DNA from: Trochalopteron elliotii
Taxonomy: Eukaryota > Chordata > Aves > Passeriformes > Leiothrichidae
NCBI GenBank assembly: GCA_024734555.1
Contig: JANPWX010000097.1
Span: forward strand, 6,819,832 to 6,883,831
DNA length: 64,000 bases
Direction of reading: 5' to 3'
This document shows, piece by piece, positions 1-10,960 of this stretch. The position numbers and the translations under genes are program-made. A model generated the notes under the pieces. The model saw only the letters and a program-made list of their open reading frames with translations, had not been told where the DNA came from and did not search any database. Numbering within the stretch: position 1 is the stretch's first letter; every line of letters starts with the position of its first letter.

Positions 1-3000
1 TTCACACCTCTCCATTCACAAGCTGCTTTGCATTTCTCTTTACTCTGCAGTTTCAAACTTTGTAAACTTTGATCAGAAGTTTAATCATAGGGTGGCTGGG
101 GTTCGGGGGCAGAAACAAGAACCTCCCCTCTCTCTTTAAAGCATCTCTCCATCAATATCAGTGACTGGTTTTTATAAAAAATGGTAACACACTTTCAGAG
201 AAGATATAGTGCCTTCTATGTTTTGACATTTTGGTTTTAGTTAAAGCATAATCAAACTTCTCAAAAACAAGGGGTTTGAAAACACTATCTTACTGCTTAC
301 AATCTGGGGGAGAAAAATCCAACAACATTCCTGCATTTGCTTCTGAAAGTAGCTGCCACTTGTCCTTCACTTTTTGTACAGACAATAACAGTGGGCTTAT
401 CCATCTCGTTACTGTAGCCATGAATAGCTGAGAATGGAAAAATCAACATCTGAAACTGGGTAAGCTTCTGACGCTCCCTCCATATGACAGCTTTAACAAG
501 ACTCCCACCCCTCGTGAGTCACCAACTCTCCCTACAAACCCGTCTGGGATGGGAAGCGTGAGCATGCATTTTGCACAGAGCCCTCTAGCAGGGTTAAGTT
601 TTCACCTGGGGTTGTGTGACGCTGCCTCTGACTCCACCACATCCCATCTGTGGTCTGCAGCACATCTGCAGGTTCCCCAAAGCATCTGCTGGAACTCCTG
701 CTAAAATGTCTTTGCATTTCCTGGTAACTTGAGATTTCCTCAAACATGAAGGACACTTGAAAAGGAGCAGATGAGCACCATGTAGAACCACTGGAGGGGC
801 AGGAAGACTGTGACCAAGGTTAGTCAGTCCAGTTCTTGTCAGAGTCCCCTGGCTCAGTGGGAATAGTGCAGTTAATGCACTTTTATGATTAAGCAGCAGT
901 TATTAACCAAAGGACACACTCAGTGGCTAAGGGTGGGAGACTTTCAGGGCCCTGGGTCATATGATAAGATAAAAGTGCCCCCAGAAATTCAGACTTTGCA
1001 GCAAAATGTTGTATTTTGTGAAAAAGGCACTTGATATGATCAGGGAAAGAAGGTCACACCCCCCCACACCTTCTTTGATTATCAGCTGGTGAGGGAATGC
1101 TATGTGCTTCCAAAGGTGAGGTGCCCGCCAAGTGTGGTGACAGGCAGGAGGGGAGGGATGTGGTGGAGCCAAGCCAGGAGTGGCAGCAAGGCCCCTTGGG
1201 ACAGCCATGAGAGAGGGCCCACACCCAGCCCAGCCTCGGCAGGGCGACTGGCACCAAGAGCAGCAGACACTGCCTCTGCCTGCCCTCACGCTGTCAGGAT
1301 GAGCCCCGCAGAGCACGGCTATTATTTGCTTTAAAGAAGGCATTTTTGGCACCCAGTGTACGATATGTTTCTGTTGCCCTCGTGACAGCTCCATAATCTC
1401 TTCTTTCACTTCCAGTGTTATTGTCCCAGTTTCCAAGGAGCAGACAGAAAGGATTTACTCTTCTGGAGTGGGATAATTCCTCATCAGGAAAGAAATGAGC
1501 AGAGACAGACTCGGGAAATTCTTCGCTTGTCTATTTTTATTTACAGCGGAGTTCCTGTTATTACCTTGAACAAAAATAGCACAACAGCAAGGCTGCAGCC
1601 CAGTTTTCTTTGCCTTTCTGCAAGAACCCATCAACACCAGCCCTTGGCCACAGCCCCCAGCCATGATCTCCTCCCACTGCCTCTCTTCTTGGTCACCACC
1701 AGCCCCAAGGACGGGCACCAGCAGTAGCCCCACACCTTGCAGGCTTGCCTGGTGGCTCCTCACTCTGAGCAGGCTTGGCCAAAACAGCACTTCCAGTTCC
1801 CAGCAAGTCCTGTCAGCAGCTCATGGTCCCAAGACAGCCTGGCAGCAAAGTTACACAACACCCACAGAAAGGAGAGCAAGTAACAGCACCTCAGCTGTCA
1901 ACAGATACCATCTTTTGTATCAGGCAAAGTCACACGCTGTTTTTAGATCCTTCTTCTTTGAAAAACAGTTGGAAGTTTTCATGGCAAACTTGAATTTTGG
2001 ACATAATTTTCAAATCCATCATGCTTTATCTTCAGAAAAAAAAGGCAAGATTTGCCTTTTACAAAGCCAAGGAGCTGCCAGCTGCTTCTAACTTCCTCCC
2101 CAGCAAGGATGTACACATAGGACAAAATTTTCAAAGCACCTCCAGGGATTAAGCACCCATCTCCCCATCTCCTCTTGACCATCAATGGGACAAATGAACC
2201 CAACTCCCTTAAGCTCTTTTGGCAATCTCATCCTTTGATGTAATTTCAAAGGCTTCAAAGCTAAGGTTTGTCTCTTTGAGGCAGGGAGAGAAGGAGGAGT
2301 GTGGAAGCATTAAAGCAATTCATCTTAAAGCCCTTTGCCTGGTTCTGCCAGGGTGCAGAGCATCACCAGGGATATCACATGGGATAGCTCAAGGCAGAAA
2401 CTTTCCCTGGCTGACCCTGCAGCTGGGATGCTCATGACTTCCCTCTCCTAGGTGGTGGAGCCAGCGCCTTCACCTGAGGTTTGAGGGGTCTGTAGCAAGA
2501 GAGTGACATCTCATACCCACAGAGACAAAGCACTCAACAGCCTGAATGCCCACATCACTCATGCTCATCCTGCCTTATGGCCAGGCTGTAGAGTTACAAG
2601 CAGCATGTGTGCCTTGCTCATGGTAGGAGGCAGGACCTCCTTCACCTGGCTTTGCTTCAAGCACAAGCCTTTTCTTCCCTACACATCTCCTCACCTTTCC
2701 CACATCTGTTTTCCTTGACACCAACCAGAATATCCTCTCTGAAGCATTTTGGCCTCTGAGATAGGAAGCTGCTGCTACAAGCTTCATGAAAATGTGCAGC
2801 TGGACAGGGTCTCTACAGATCCTTCTTCAAAGGGAAAGAATTATTATACATTAGTGAGCATCAGAGAATTCAGTCTTCAGCTCATGGCCTGCTCTTATGT
2901 GGAATTGCTGGGTTTGAGTGCAACTCTATGCAATGCAAACTGTAAAGATTTTTCCTATGAGTATGGTATTCACAGCACTGCTGGTCTGAGTAGATTTTCC

Positions 3001-3959
3001 AGGTGCTCATTTTCTTCGGTACTATGACAGCTGAGTCAGTCAGCCCTCAGCACTGCGAGAACCATATAAATCCACAGAAAAAAACCTAGCAGTCTTAAAT
3101 TGTTCTACTACTCATTGAAACAGACTAGGAAGCCAAAATGAAAAGTTGTGTATTGTGATTTGCACAGGGAGGGGAGAGACAGAAGTTTGGGGGGGTTGCC
3201 TTGTCAATTTGCATAGGCTGAACCAGAAAACCATCACTCTCTCTCCTTTTCTCTCATTAGAAATAACTCCCCAGCAGTTATTTGCTTTAGTTTGAACAGT
3301 AGATCAGTTGCCCTGTCATGCACAGTGTTTCATCCATGACAAGCTGGGAGGCTGGCCCCAAAAAGGAGAGCCCTGTTCAGGACACGTGGTGGCTGCAGCT
3401 GCCTGTTCATCCTCCAGCCTCCCATCCCACTCCTCTCAGTGATGCCATTTTCACAAAGTGTGAAGTAGGCGCCTGTTTCTGTTTCCATTGCAGTATTGCC
3501 ACCAGCCACGATCAGGATGATTTATTTTGGTTACAATACCCAGGCACTCCAGCCGAACAGGCAGGCCCCCTGCGTGCCAGATACAGGGCAAAACAAGAAA
3601 CGCTGAAGGTCACCTCCTCCCCGGTGAACTTGCCGTCTGGGAGAGAGCCTGTGCGAATACTTTAGCAATGTAAATACCATCCTACGGCTCACTAATGACC
3701 TCAATGAATCAAGAGGAGGCCCTTGTTTACCTTACGAAAACTTCCCGAAATAGCACAGCAAACAGAAACATTGCCTGTGCCTCTGGGGTCCATAAGCACT
3801 TTGCCATCCCCATTGGTCCCCTCTCTGGAGAGGGACAGCAAGGAGAAGCCCCCGGAGGCAGCTTTGCCCTGCTAATGCCACTGCAAGGGTGCTGTGCGAG
3901 CTCCGGCTGTTCCGTCCTTCCTCCACCAGCAGCACAGCTTTCACACTTCCCCAGAGTCA
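1..3959. other. Noncoding, no gene seen
   Basis: Unique-looking sequence with no identifiable gene. The longest open frames (159 codons at 957-1436 on -, 142 at 1663-2091 on +) have no domain, signal peptide or credible splice context. Minor features are C7 runs near 1060 and 4107, G7 near 3190, and a 'gacagctgagtcagtcag' AP-1-like TGAGTCA at about 3031-3037. No transposon match. Confidence 0.6.
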
Positions 3960-4275
3960 AGAGAGGGAAGCAAAAAGCCCGTGTAAGGAAACGGGGATTA
4001 GCCAGCACTGCTGCTCGCTCCACTGTGCTTTGCCGGCCATCACACAGCAAATCCACCGGAGGTGTCACAGCTCGCACTGTCCAGCGGCAGAGGTGCCGTG
4101 CATCCCCCCCCGGGCAGGGATGTGTGCTTCCCTTATCTCCTGAGAGCTGCTGCCCTGCAGCTGGGGCTTACAAAACATCTGCTTAGCCTGGAAATCACAC
4201 TGAAGCCACGGGAAGGGCTCACGTCACCTGATAGGGCCCGCGCCCTCCGCAGCGAGAAGAGCAGCAGGGGAAAGG
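3960..4275. other. CpG-enriched patch
   Basis: I count roughly 17 CpG dinucleotides in about 315 bp, against almost none in the flanking kilobases. They are densest at 4208-4255, where 'gggcccgcgccctccgcagc' occurs. This could be a small CpG island, an exon or a conserved element. The overlapping open frames (3695-4186 and 4062-4397 on +, several on -) have no recognisable domain, and their simultaneous openness on both strands argues for GC-driven chance. No TATA box or clear initiator was found. Confidence 0.4.
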
Positions 4276-4541
4276 AGCGAGGGGCTAAGGGAGATGAATG
4301 TGTGTATTGTTTTTGCCTCCCTGCCTGCAGTTTTACTAAGTGCAATATCTTTCACAAGATACTGGAGCTGCTTGAGATTTCTCAGCCAACGGTTTAAAAA
4401 AAAAAAGTCAGCCAAAAGTTGCTTTCAGAAAACCTTCTGATTCAAATAAAAAGGTGCCAAGTTTATATTTGTGTTTTGTTTTCGCAGAAAAAGTGTTGGT
4501 TTTCTTTTTTTACTCCTTCTTATTCGTCTTCACTCCTTCAG

Positions 4542-4562
4542 CCCACCACCCCACCCCCCCCC
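4542..4562 (-). other. C-rich tract; G4 potential on minus strand
   Basis: CCC, CCCC and a C9 run on the + strand give G-runs on the minus strand. The C9 run must supply two of the four G-runs, so the potential is weaker than at 9330 or 27031. The tract is flanked by T/C-rich sequence upstream and 'aaaaaatagatt' downstream. Confidence 0.55.
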
Positions 4563-5196
4563 AAAAAATAGATTAAATCTGTCATAGGGCAGTAGGTTTT
4601 GCATTAATGTCGACAATCATTCAACGATACTTGACTCAGCAGGATTTTTTGTGACGATTCTGAGCTACTTTCAAACTCTTCAAGCTACACTGAAAAAAGA
4701 CAGGTCTCAATTCTTAGAGAACTCTATAATCAAACCAGGGATCTGGACCCAAAGGTTGCCAAAGCCTGGGTAAGGTTAATTTGGGTCTTTCTCTAGCACC
4801 AGCTGTACCGACGCTGACATGGACAGGGCTCAGCCAGGCAGGAGGGGAACACTCCCCAAACCACGGCGTGGGGGGAGTGTGACAGCTCCTGGCCGGTGTG
4901 ACACAGGGACTCTTGAGAGGAAGTGGTGGCAGAGGAAAGGAGTTTCTGGCAGCAGAGGCAGTGAGGGGATGCCAAGGAAGGAGTGGGTACAAGTGTGCCC
5001 AGTGCTGTAGCTCCTGGCTCACAGTGGGGGCCGGCAGCACCAGCACGAGTCAGGGAGATGTGCAGGCAATGCCCAGGCCGGAGAGAGCATGAAAGTCATG
5101 GCTGCAAATCTCGCCATGGTAGCACTGAGTCAGCACCACTCCCTTCCCAAAATCCTTGCTTAGGCAGCTGTTCCCAGGGCTGCAAAAACAAAAGGC

Positions 5197-5216
5197 ATGA
5201 GATGAGACGAGATGAG
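5197..5216. repeat. Pentanucleotide (ATGAG)4
   Basis: Four ATGAG units in tandem, the third changed to ACGAG. It is a short, probably inert microsatellite in unique sequence. Confidence 0.85.
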
Positions 5217-6232
5217 GAGGCCCAGGAAAAAATAAGTTACAGCTATAGAGTGTGACTATCATAAACAGCTAATTTAAAGAGCTTAACACAAGTCTTCTTG
5301 TGGGCATCATAATGGCACACTGGCTGCATCCATTACGTATGGAAACAGAAATTTGCTGATTCAGCTGTGAGGGCTTTTGAAGTGATGGCAGCTGAATTTG
5401 CACTGAGCCTTCATCTGTCAATTCATCCTTTTAACTGAACAGGCATGTTTTTAACAAGCTGATGCTTCTTCTGCCTGACAAATGGTTTCTAAGACATCCC
5501 TTCTCTTTCAGCTGTTTGTCACTCACTCATGTTTCTCCAGGTACAGACCTTTTTTTTACTTTCACAGCATAGCACTTCCTCTCCAGCCCATCTGGCTGTG
5601 CAGCATCACATTGCAGAGACTCTTATGCAGCACCAGAAGGAAAGAAAACAGCTGGGGAAAGGTTACCATGTCACATGCCCTCCTCCACAGATGCTATAAG
5701 CTGATATGTTCAGCTCTCAGTATCAGGGGTAATGAGGGCAAAGAAAGAAAAGCAAAACTAATAATACAAAATATATGTAAATAAGGCCCCAGGAATGTAA
5801 TACTTTTATATCTTTACCTTTGAAAAAAAAGTTCAAGATGCAGCACGAGGTTATAAATAAAGAGAAAAAAAACATTGTACATTATACTTTATAATGGCTC
5901 TGAAAGAGTTCTGCATTTTTTAAACATGGCATATCTAATCTGCAGCTCAGAGAATGCACCCACAGATAATCAAGAGTTGACTGTAAAAAATCTTTTTTTG
6001 AATGACAGCTTGAAAAGTTCATGTACATTTCTCATGACAAATCCCCTAATTATCATTTCCATCAATAGACTGTTAACATATATTCCGGGCAGCAGAAAAA
6101 ACCCAAGTGGGAAGCACCAGAGATTTATCGTTCAGATTATAAAGAGCCCAAATTTCAAGCAGAGTTGCAAAAGGCCAGCAGTCAGCTTGGATGAGGATGG
6201 AATTTCTACATACACACCAAGACTGCCTACTG

Positions 6233-6264
6233 GTGTCATGAGAAGAGAGTGTCTTGAGAAGAGA
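6233..6264. repeat. 16-bp tandem duplication
   Basis: Two adjacent copies of 'gtgtcatgagaagaga'; the second copy has one change (a to t at position 6). The near identity implies a fairly recent local duplication. Confidence 0.9.
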
Positions 6265-6666
6265 GTTTGTAGAAATGGCCCTTAAACTCAAGCTTCATGG
6301 CTTAAGCTGAGCTCTAATTAGCAACAGGCAGGAAAGGGGAGGACCAGTGGGGCAGAGCATTTCTGGGGTGCTCATGCTCTCCCCACAGCTCACCAACTGG
6401 CATGAAAGAAAAAACCTGCCCCCAACTCTCCTTGTCAGTGCTTGTATACCTAATAAGATATGTGAACATAGCCATAAAATAAAACCAAGGTGCATTTTTC
6501 ACCACCACCCCCACAATGAGGAGCTCACTCAATGTGCTGTTTGTAGGTAATGTTGTTGACAACTTCTCTTCAGAGGTGGAGCTTTACAAGGTGGACAGTT
6601 TGGATTTCAGTGGCGCATGGCCCAGCCAGCCACTAAGACAGAACCAGTCACGAAATTTAGATCCAG

Positions 6667-6704
6667 ACTTGTCAAAGTCTTCAAGACCTGACAAAGTCTT
6701 CAAG
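6667..6704. repeat. 19-bp tandem duplication
   Basis: Two adjacent 19-bp copies that share 'caaagtcttcaag' exactly and differ at two positions near the start. It lies about 400 bp from the 16-bp duplication at 6233-6264, but the two units are unrelated. Confidence 0.9.
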
Positions 6705-9329
6705 TACATCCATATTTAAGCCTGTGTCGCAGCATGGAGTTTGGCTCTGCCCATCATGAAAATAATTACCTTCAGCACAGTGTTTTCACAGCCTGAACAT
6801 GGCATTTTCCCACCACTCTGAGTTACAGAGACCATTTTCAATGGCCCATGTGTTACTACTGCACAGGCAGGGTGGTTTCTCAGCTCCCGCAGGCTGAACA
6901 TTCAGCTAGAAGGCAGTAACACAGCAAAGAAGTGTCTTAGTAAGGTTCTGAAGGGTTCACAGAAGTTTATTTCATGCAGAATGTGTGATAGTTTCCCAGT
7001 TTGGTCCAGGCCATGGGACTCAGAAAGACAAACGATGATTTGGAAGCAAAATATTTACCTAGCAGAGCAGGATAAAGTGCAGCAAACCTTATGAAATCCA
7101 ATACTAAACTCCATATGCAGATCTCATCTAAGGTCTGGAAAGGCCTTTGGCTTTCTCATGACAGAGAAAATCCTAAAGTGGGGGGATCTTCTAACCAAGT
7201 TCCAGTGTGATTTTGTCACTGGCAGCCACTGGGTCGAAAGGAACAGGCTGCTTCTCACAGTGACCTGTTTACTTTTTCTATTCATGGCTGTGCCTTTCTC
7301 ATTTAGGAGATCAGTTTGCTTTTGCCAGATGGAGTCAAAGTCACCACTGTGAATCCAGCTTTTTTTTCCTTGTTTCTTGGAAAGCACCAGTCAGTACCAT
7401 GTCAAGAAAAACAAACAGAGAGGTTTGCTTAGGATCTATTTAAAGCAATGCATCAGTGGTAGCTTCAATACAACCCCGGGGCCAGCACTGGTGTTTGTGA
7501 CAAAACTGGGGCTGCTGCATGTGAGCAGGGCTGGATCATTGCAAAACTGTTGCAGACAACACACCATCTTCCACCCAAAGAGGTCAAAGCCATGCACAAT
7601 GCAAGAAAGAGAGCTCCTCTCCAGCATCTCCACTATCCCACAGTGGCCATGTAGGAAAAGTCCTGGACCTCAGCCACTGCAAGCTGAAATAAGGTCCTGA
7701 AATGTAGCAGACACACTTAGTGATTTGAGAGGAGGATCTGAATTTTCTGTCCCTGCCAGCAGACCTTGAGTGGTGGAAGATCTCTCTGACCCAGGAGAAA
7801 GTCTGTGCCTAGCAGGGGGGGACATGGCAGCGGCCTTGCCACCACCTCCTCTCACACCCACCATTGGCACCAGGAGTCAGAAACTGTCTGGAGAGAGAGT
7901 AGTGGGGCACAAAGGGTTGCAGAAGGTCCCATCCCAACGAGGTGTTTACTGCTGGAAAGTGCAGGCATGAGCAGTCCATGCTGCTGGGAATCCTACAGCA
8001 CACACACACACTGAGCCCAGGGAAAGGGTTAATAACACATCCCCACCTCACCAGAGCATCATGAGGTTAATTTCATTAGCATCTATAAAACACTCTGACG
8101 CTGTCCATATGCAGCACAAAACGTTATTAAACAGCCACGCAGAGCAAAGCCAACAGTGCTTAGCTTTTGTTTATGTATGGTATTCTGCTGATACTATACC
8201 CCTGGGAAATAGTAACAGCTATGGTTACAATAGGGGATTTAGTACCACCTCAACTCACTGCAGCAATACTGACCGTACCTCTAAAAGCAATCTCAGAAAT
8301 GTCTGGTCCACAGGGAATCTCGCTCTGTCCCACTTACAAGCATGCCAGTGCTTGCCTTTTCCCTCTGCAGCTCATTTCTGTAAAAGACACATTCATAACT
8401 TCGAGCTCCTTACCAGTGAACCTAATCCAGCAAGTATCCAAGACATTCAGGAAAAGAGACTTTCATAGCATTGGAATTTTTCCATGCCAGCACTTTTTCA
8501 TCCTAAGATAAATGGCTTTTACTTACAAGGCTAAAGGCTCTATTCTTTTCAAAATACTTCTCAGCTTCAAAGTGGCAATGGAAATTGGCTGTGCACCTGG
8601 CCAGCTGATCCAGCCTGGAGTCAACCAAACAGCAAGAGGCGTCTTTCTTCCCTGCAGCACCAAGCTGTGCTGTGCAGTGGACAAGCAGGCTGGAGGGCTG
8701 ATGTAAATAGGCTAACACTTTATTAATCAGAAGGTATTTAAGCAGGGCCTGGTCAGCAGGGCATGCTGGATTTCCAAACTGGGGGCTGGTGCCTGGGATG
8801 CACCTGCTGTGTGGGATGTCGGGTCTCGGAAAAGCCTTCTCTGGAAAGATTGCTTTGGACACCCAACTGCTGCACTGGGGCAAAGCCTCCCTGAGCCCTG
8901 TCATCTATCCCGTTCACTGGGGCAGGCACTGAAGGACAGAACTCTGCAACAACTTGGGAACAGGCCAGACCTGATAACAGCTACACCAAACCCCTTCCAC
9001 TCACAGATTCCCTCACGTGTGAGTGAGCTCTCCTGCAGATACTGGATGGAAGTGGATTTTATTTTCATCGTATGGGTGAACATCATCCAGCTGATGAGAC
9101 ATGTTTGTCTTTCTCACAAGACAAGTGTAGCAAACACCTTGCTGAAAGCAGTCTTGACCAAATTGCTCCTGGCCTTGGACAGCAGAGAAAAGTACAGAGG
9201 AGGAGGAAGAAGGGAGGAAGGACACCACTGGGGGAGCTTGGCACTGTACACAGAAACCTCATGTTTGTATGCATGGCAGCTTGTCTGAAGTCCAGCCAAG
9301 AGCAGCTCCCAGTTCTCTGCAGGGCTTGT

Positions 9330-9367
9330 GGGGGATTGGGGTTGGGGCAGGGTGGGTTGGGTAGGGG
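9330..9367 (+). other. Strong G-quadruplex-forming motif
   Basis: Seven runs of three to five G (9330-9334, 9338-9341, 9344-9347, 9350-9352, 9354-9356, 9359-9361, 9364-9367) are separated by loops of one to three bases (ATT, TT, CA, T, TT, TA). This fits the standard G4 rule (four or more G-runs of at least three with loops of one to seven) with extra runs to spare. Mixed loops distinguish it from a simple microsatellite. Such motifs are enriched at vertebrate promoters, origins and enhancers, but no gene is recognisable beside it. A purine-rich stretch (9181-9222) lies 110 bp upstream. Confidence 0.85.
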
Positions 9368-10439
9368 CAAGATAGGAGGACACCCAGAGCCAGAGATGTC
9401 TAGAAAGCCCCAGGAGATCTGTGTCTTCCTCCAAAACCCTTCCCTCGGCAGCTCCCTGATGCTGGCACCACCCATTTCTTCCCATCTTGCCCTCTGTCCC
9501 CAGCAAGTCTCTCCAGGCCAGGCTCCTGGCTGCTCAGCCCTGAGTCCATCTGCAGGAGGTTGCACAATGCTTGGCCGCATGCAGCTTGACCCGAGCAGGG
9601 GCTGTTGCTCTCACTTTCAAGAGCCACAGCCATAAAAAGAGACGGAATTTGCTGGCCAAGGAGAAGCCAGGCCAAGCTGATGCAGTGCAGGCTCCCGAGG
9701 TCAGTGGCTGCAGCTCTATGCCGGGGGAGGACATGCAATGCCTAATGTGGAAATGTTTGTGTTTGGAGCAATATATAGTTACATTTAGCCCCTAGCAGCT
9801 GCAGAGGCTGTTTACTGTAGCACACAGACCTCAGCCTATTAGCTGAAGGCCTGACAGTGACCAGATGTGGAGAGGAGCGACTGCAGAGCCCGCAGCCATA
9901 TTTATGTCTTTGCCAAGATCCCAACAATATCTTGCCTAATAAGTCTGGCACAGAAATAATCATTTAAAGAGCTAAAAAACACAACATCCACAGCCCATCT
10001 TTACAGCCAGAAGGGGATTTTTGTGAGGCTTACAGTCTAATCTTTCACCGTCCCGAGTGCTTCCCTCCTACTTCACAAACAGCGGGTGATTTATTTCCCA
10101 AATGGCTGGACTCAAGCCTCCTCCATGTAATCACTCAACAGGGAGGCCGCACCTCTGCAGCCAAACTTGGCCACTTGCAGCAGCTGCACGAGGAGGCAGA
10201 AAGGAGCAGAGGCCACCACCCCACACCTGAGGTGCCAACAGGCTCCTGTGGCAGGGGGAATGTCAAAGTTTCCAGGGCTCTGTCCCCTGCCCCACATGGC
10301 CGATTCCCAGTCGGGAGCTGGTCCCTGGGGCAGGCAGCCCTGGCCCTGCCGCTGACCTGCAGGGTACACACGCCTGCCAGCCTGCACACAGGGGGAAGGA
10401 CAGGCTGTACTGTCGCCCTGGGTGTCCCAGCAACACCCA

Positions 10440-10960
10440 GCACTCCACAGATTAGCCTTAATTTGCTAAATCAAAATCAAAAACAAAACAAAACAAAGCA
10501 ATTCATTAGGTGCTTTCTGAAGGCTCGGGGAACTGTATCTTTGCTGGCAGCAGAACTGGATGTTGGATCAACATCAACACCGAGAAACATAAGTTGCACT
10601 CCACTGATTCACGCAGTTTATGACCTTGGCTGGCAGATAAGCCCATGTAGTATGATTTTCTGTGTTTTGCAGGCTGCAGGTACCAGGTGTTGTTGAAGGT
10701 CAGCATTGAGGAAAGGGCTCTCACAGTCAGGAGAAAGTTAGGGAACGATTTTTATGCAACATAAGCTTGTAGATGATTAACAATTTTCTTTCAGTTAACC
10801 GAGAAGTTAATAGTTATTCAAAGCACTCCATTGTAATGGGAGTGGAGATGGGGAGATGTACTACATTAACCTTTAATCTTGGACTGTGCAATAAAAATTA
10901 AAATGGAATATGGCACATAAGTATGATTAATTCTGCTTGCAAAGGGAGAGGGTGTCAGTG
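10440..10960. other. Candidate conserved noncoding block
   Basis: This is non-repetitive AT-rich sequence with multiple TTAAT/TAAT/ATTA cores ('gattagccttaatttgct', 'gatgattaacaattttct', 'gaagttaatagttattc', 'ctacattaacctttaatc', 'gtatgattaattctgc') and scattered CpGs in 'accgagaa' contexts. It has no open frame above about 70 codons. Such composition is typical of vertebrate conserved noncoding elements, but composition alone is weak evidence. Confidence 0.22.
10468..10498. repeat. (CAAAA)n A-rich simple repeat
   Basis: Imperfect units of CAAAA and TCAAAA. It follows 'cttaatttgctaaatc', an AT-rich stretch at the start of the candidate noncoding element described for 10440-10960. Confidence 0.85.

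Larger units (their letters stand above)
4276..9329. other. Noncoding, small tandem repeats only
   Basis: No gene recognised; the longest frame is 159 codons (8809-9288, +), truncated by stops and without a domain. Besides the separately listed repeats there is a short CA run (about 7999-8011). At 5346-5395, 'gctgattcagctg' and 'cagctgaatttgc' form a loose inverted pair. AT-rich sequence at 8080-8290 ('caaaacgttattaaacagcc', 'atagtaacagctatggttac') is non-repetitive and might be a conserved element. Confidence 0.55.

Noticed and set aside
9072..9635. 187-codon + frame opposite 165- and 130-codon minus frames
   Set aside because: It spans the G-quadruplex tract. Simultaneous openness in several frames indicates composition rather than coding.
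10025..10050. 'gaggcttacagtctaat', similar to the antisense L2 tail 'ggagcttacagtctag'
   Set aside because: Only about 15 bases match and the expected neighbouring blocks are absent.
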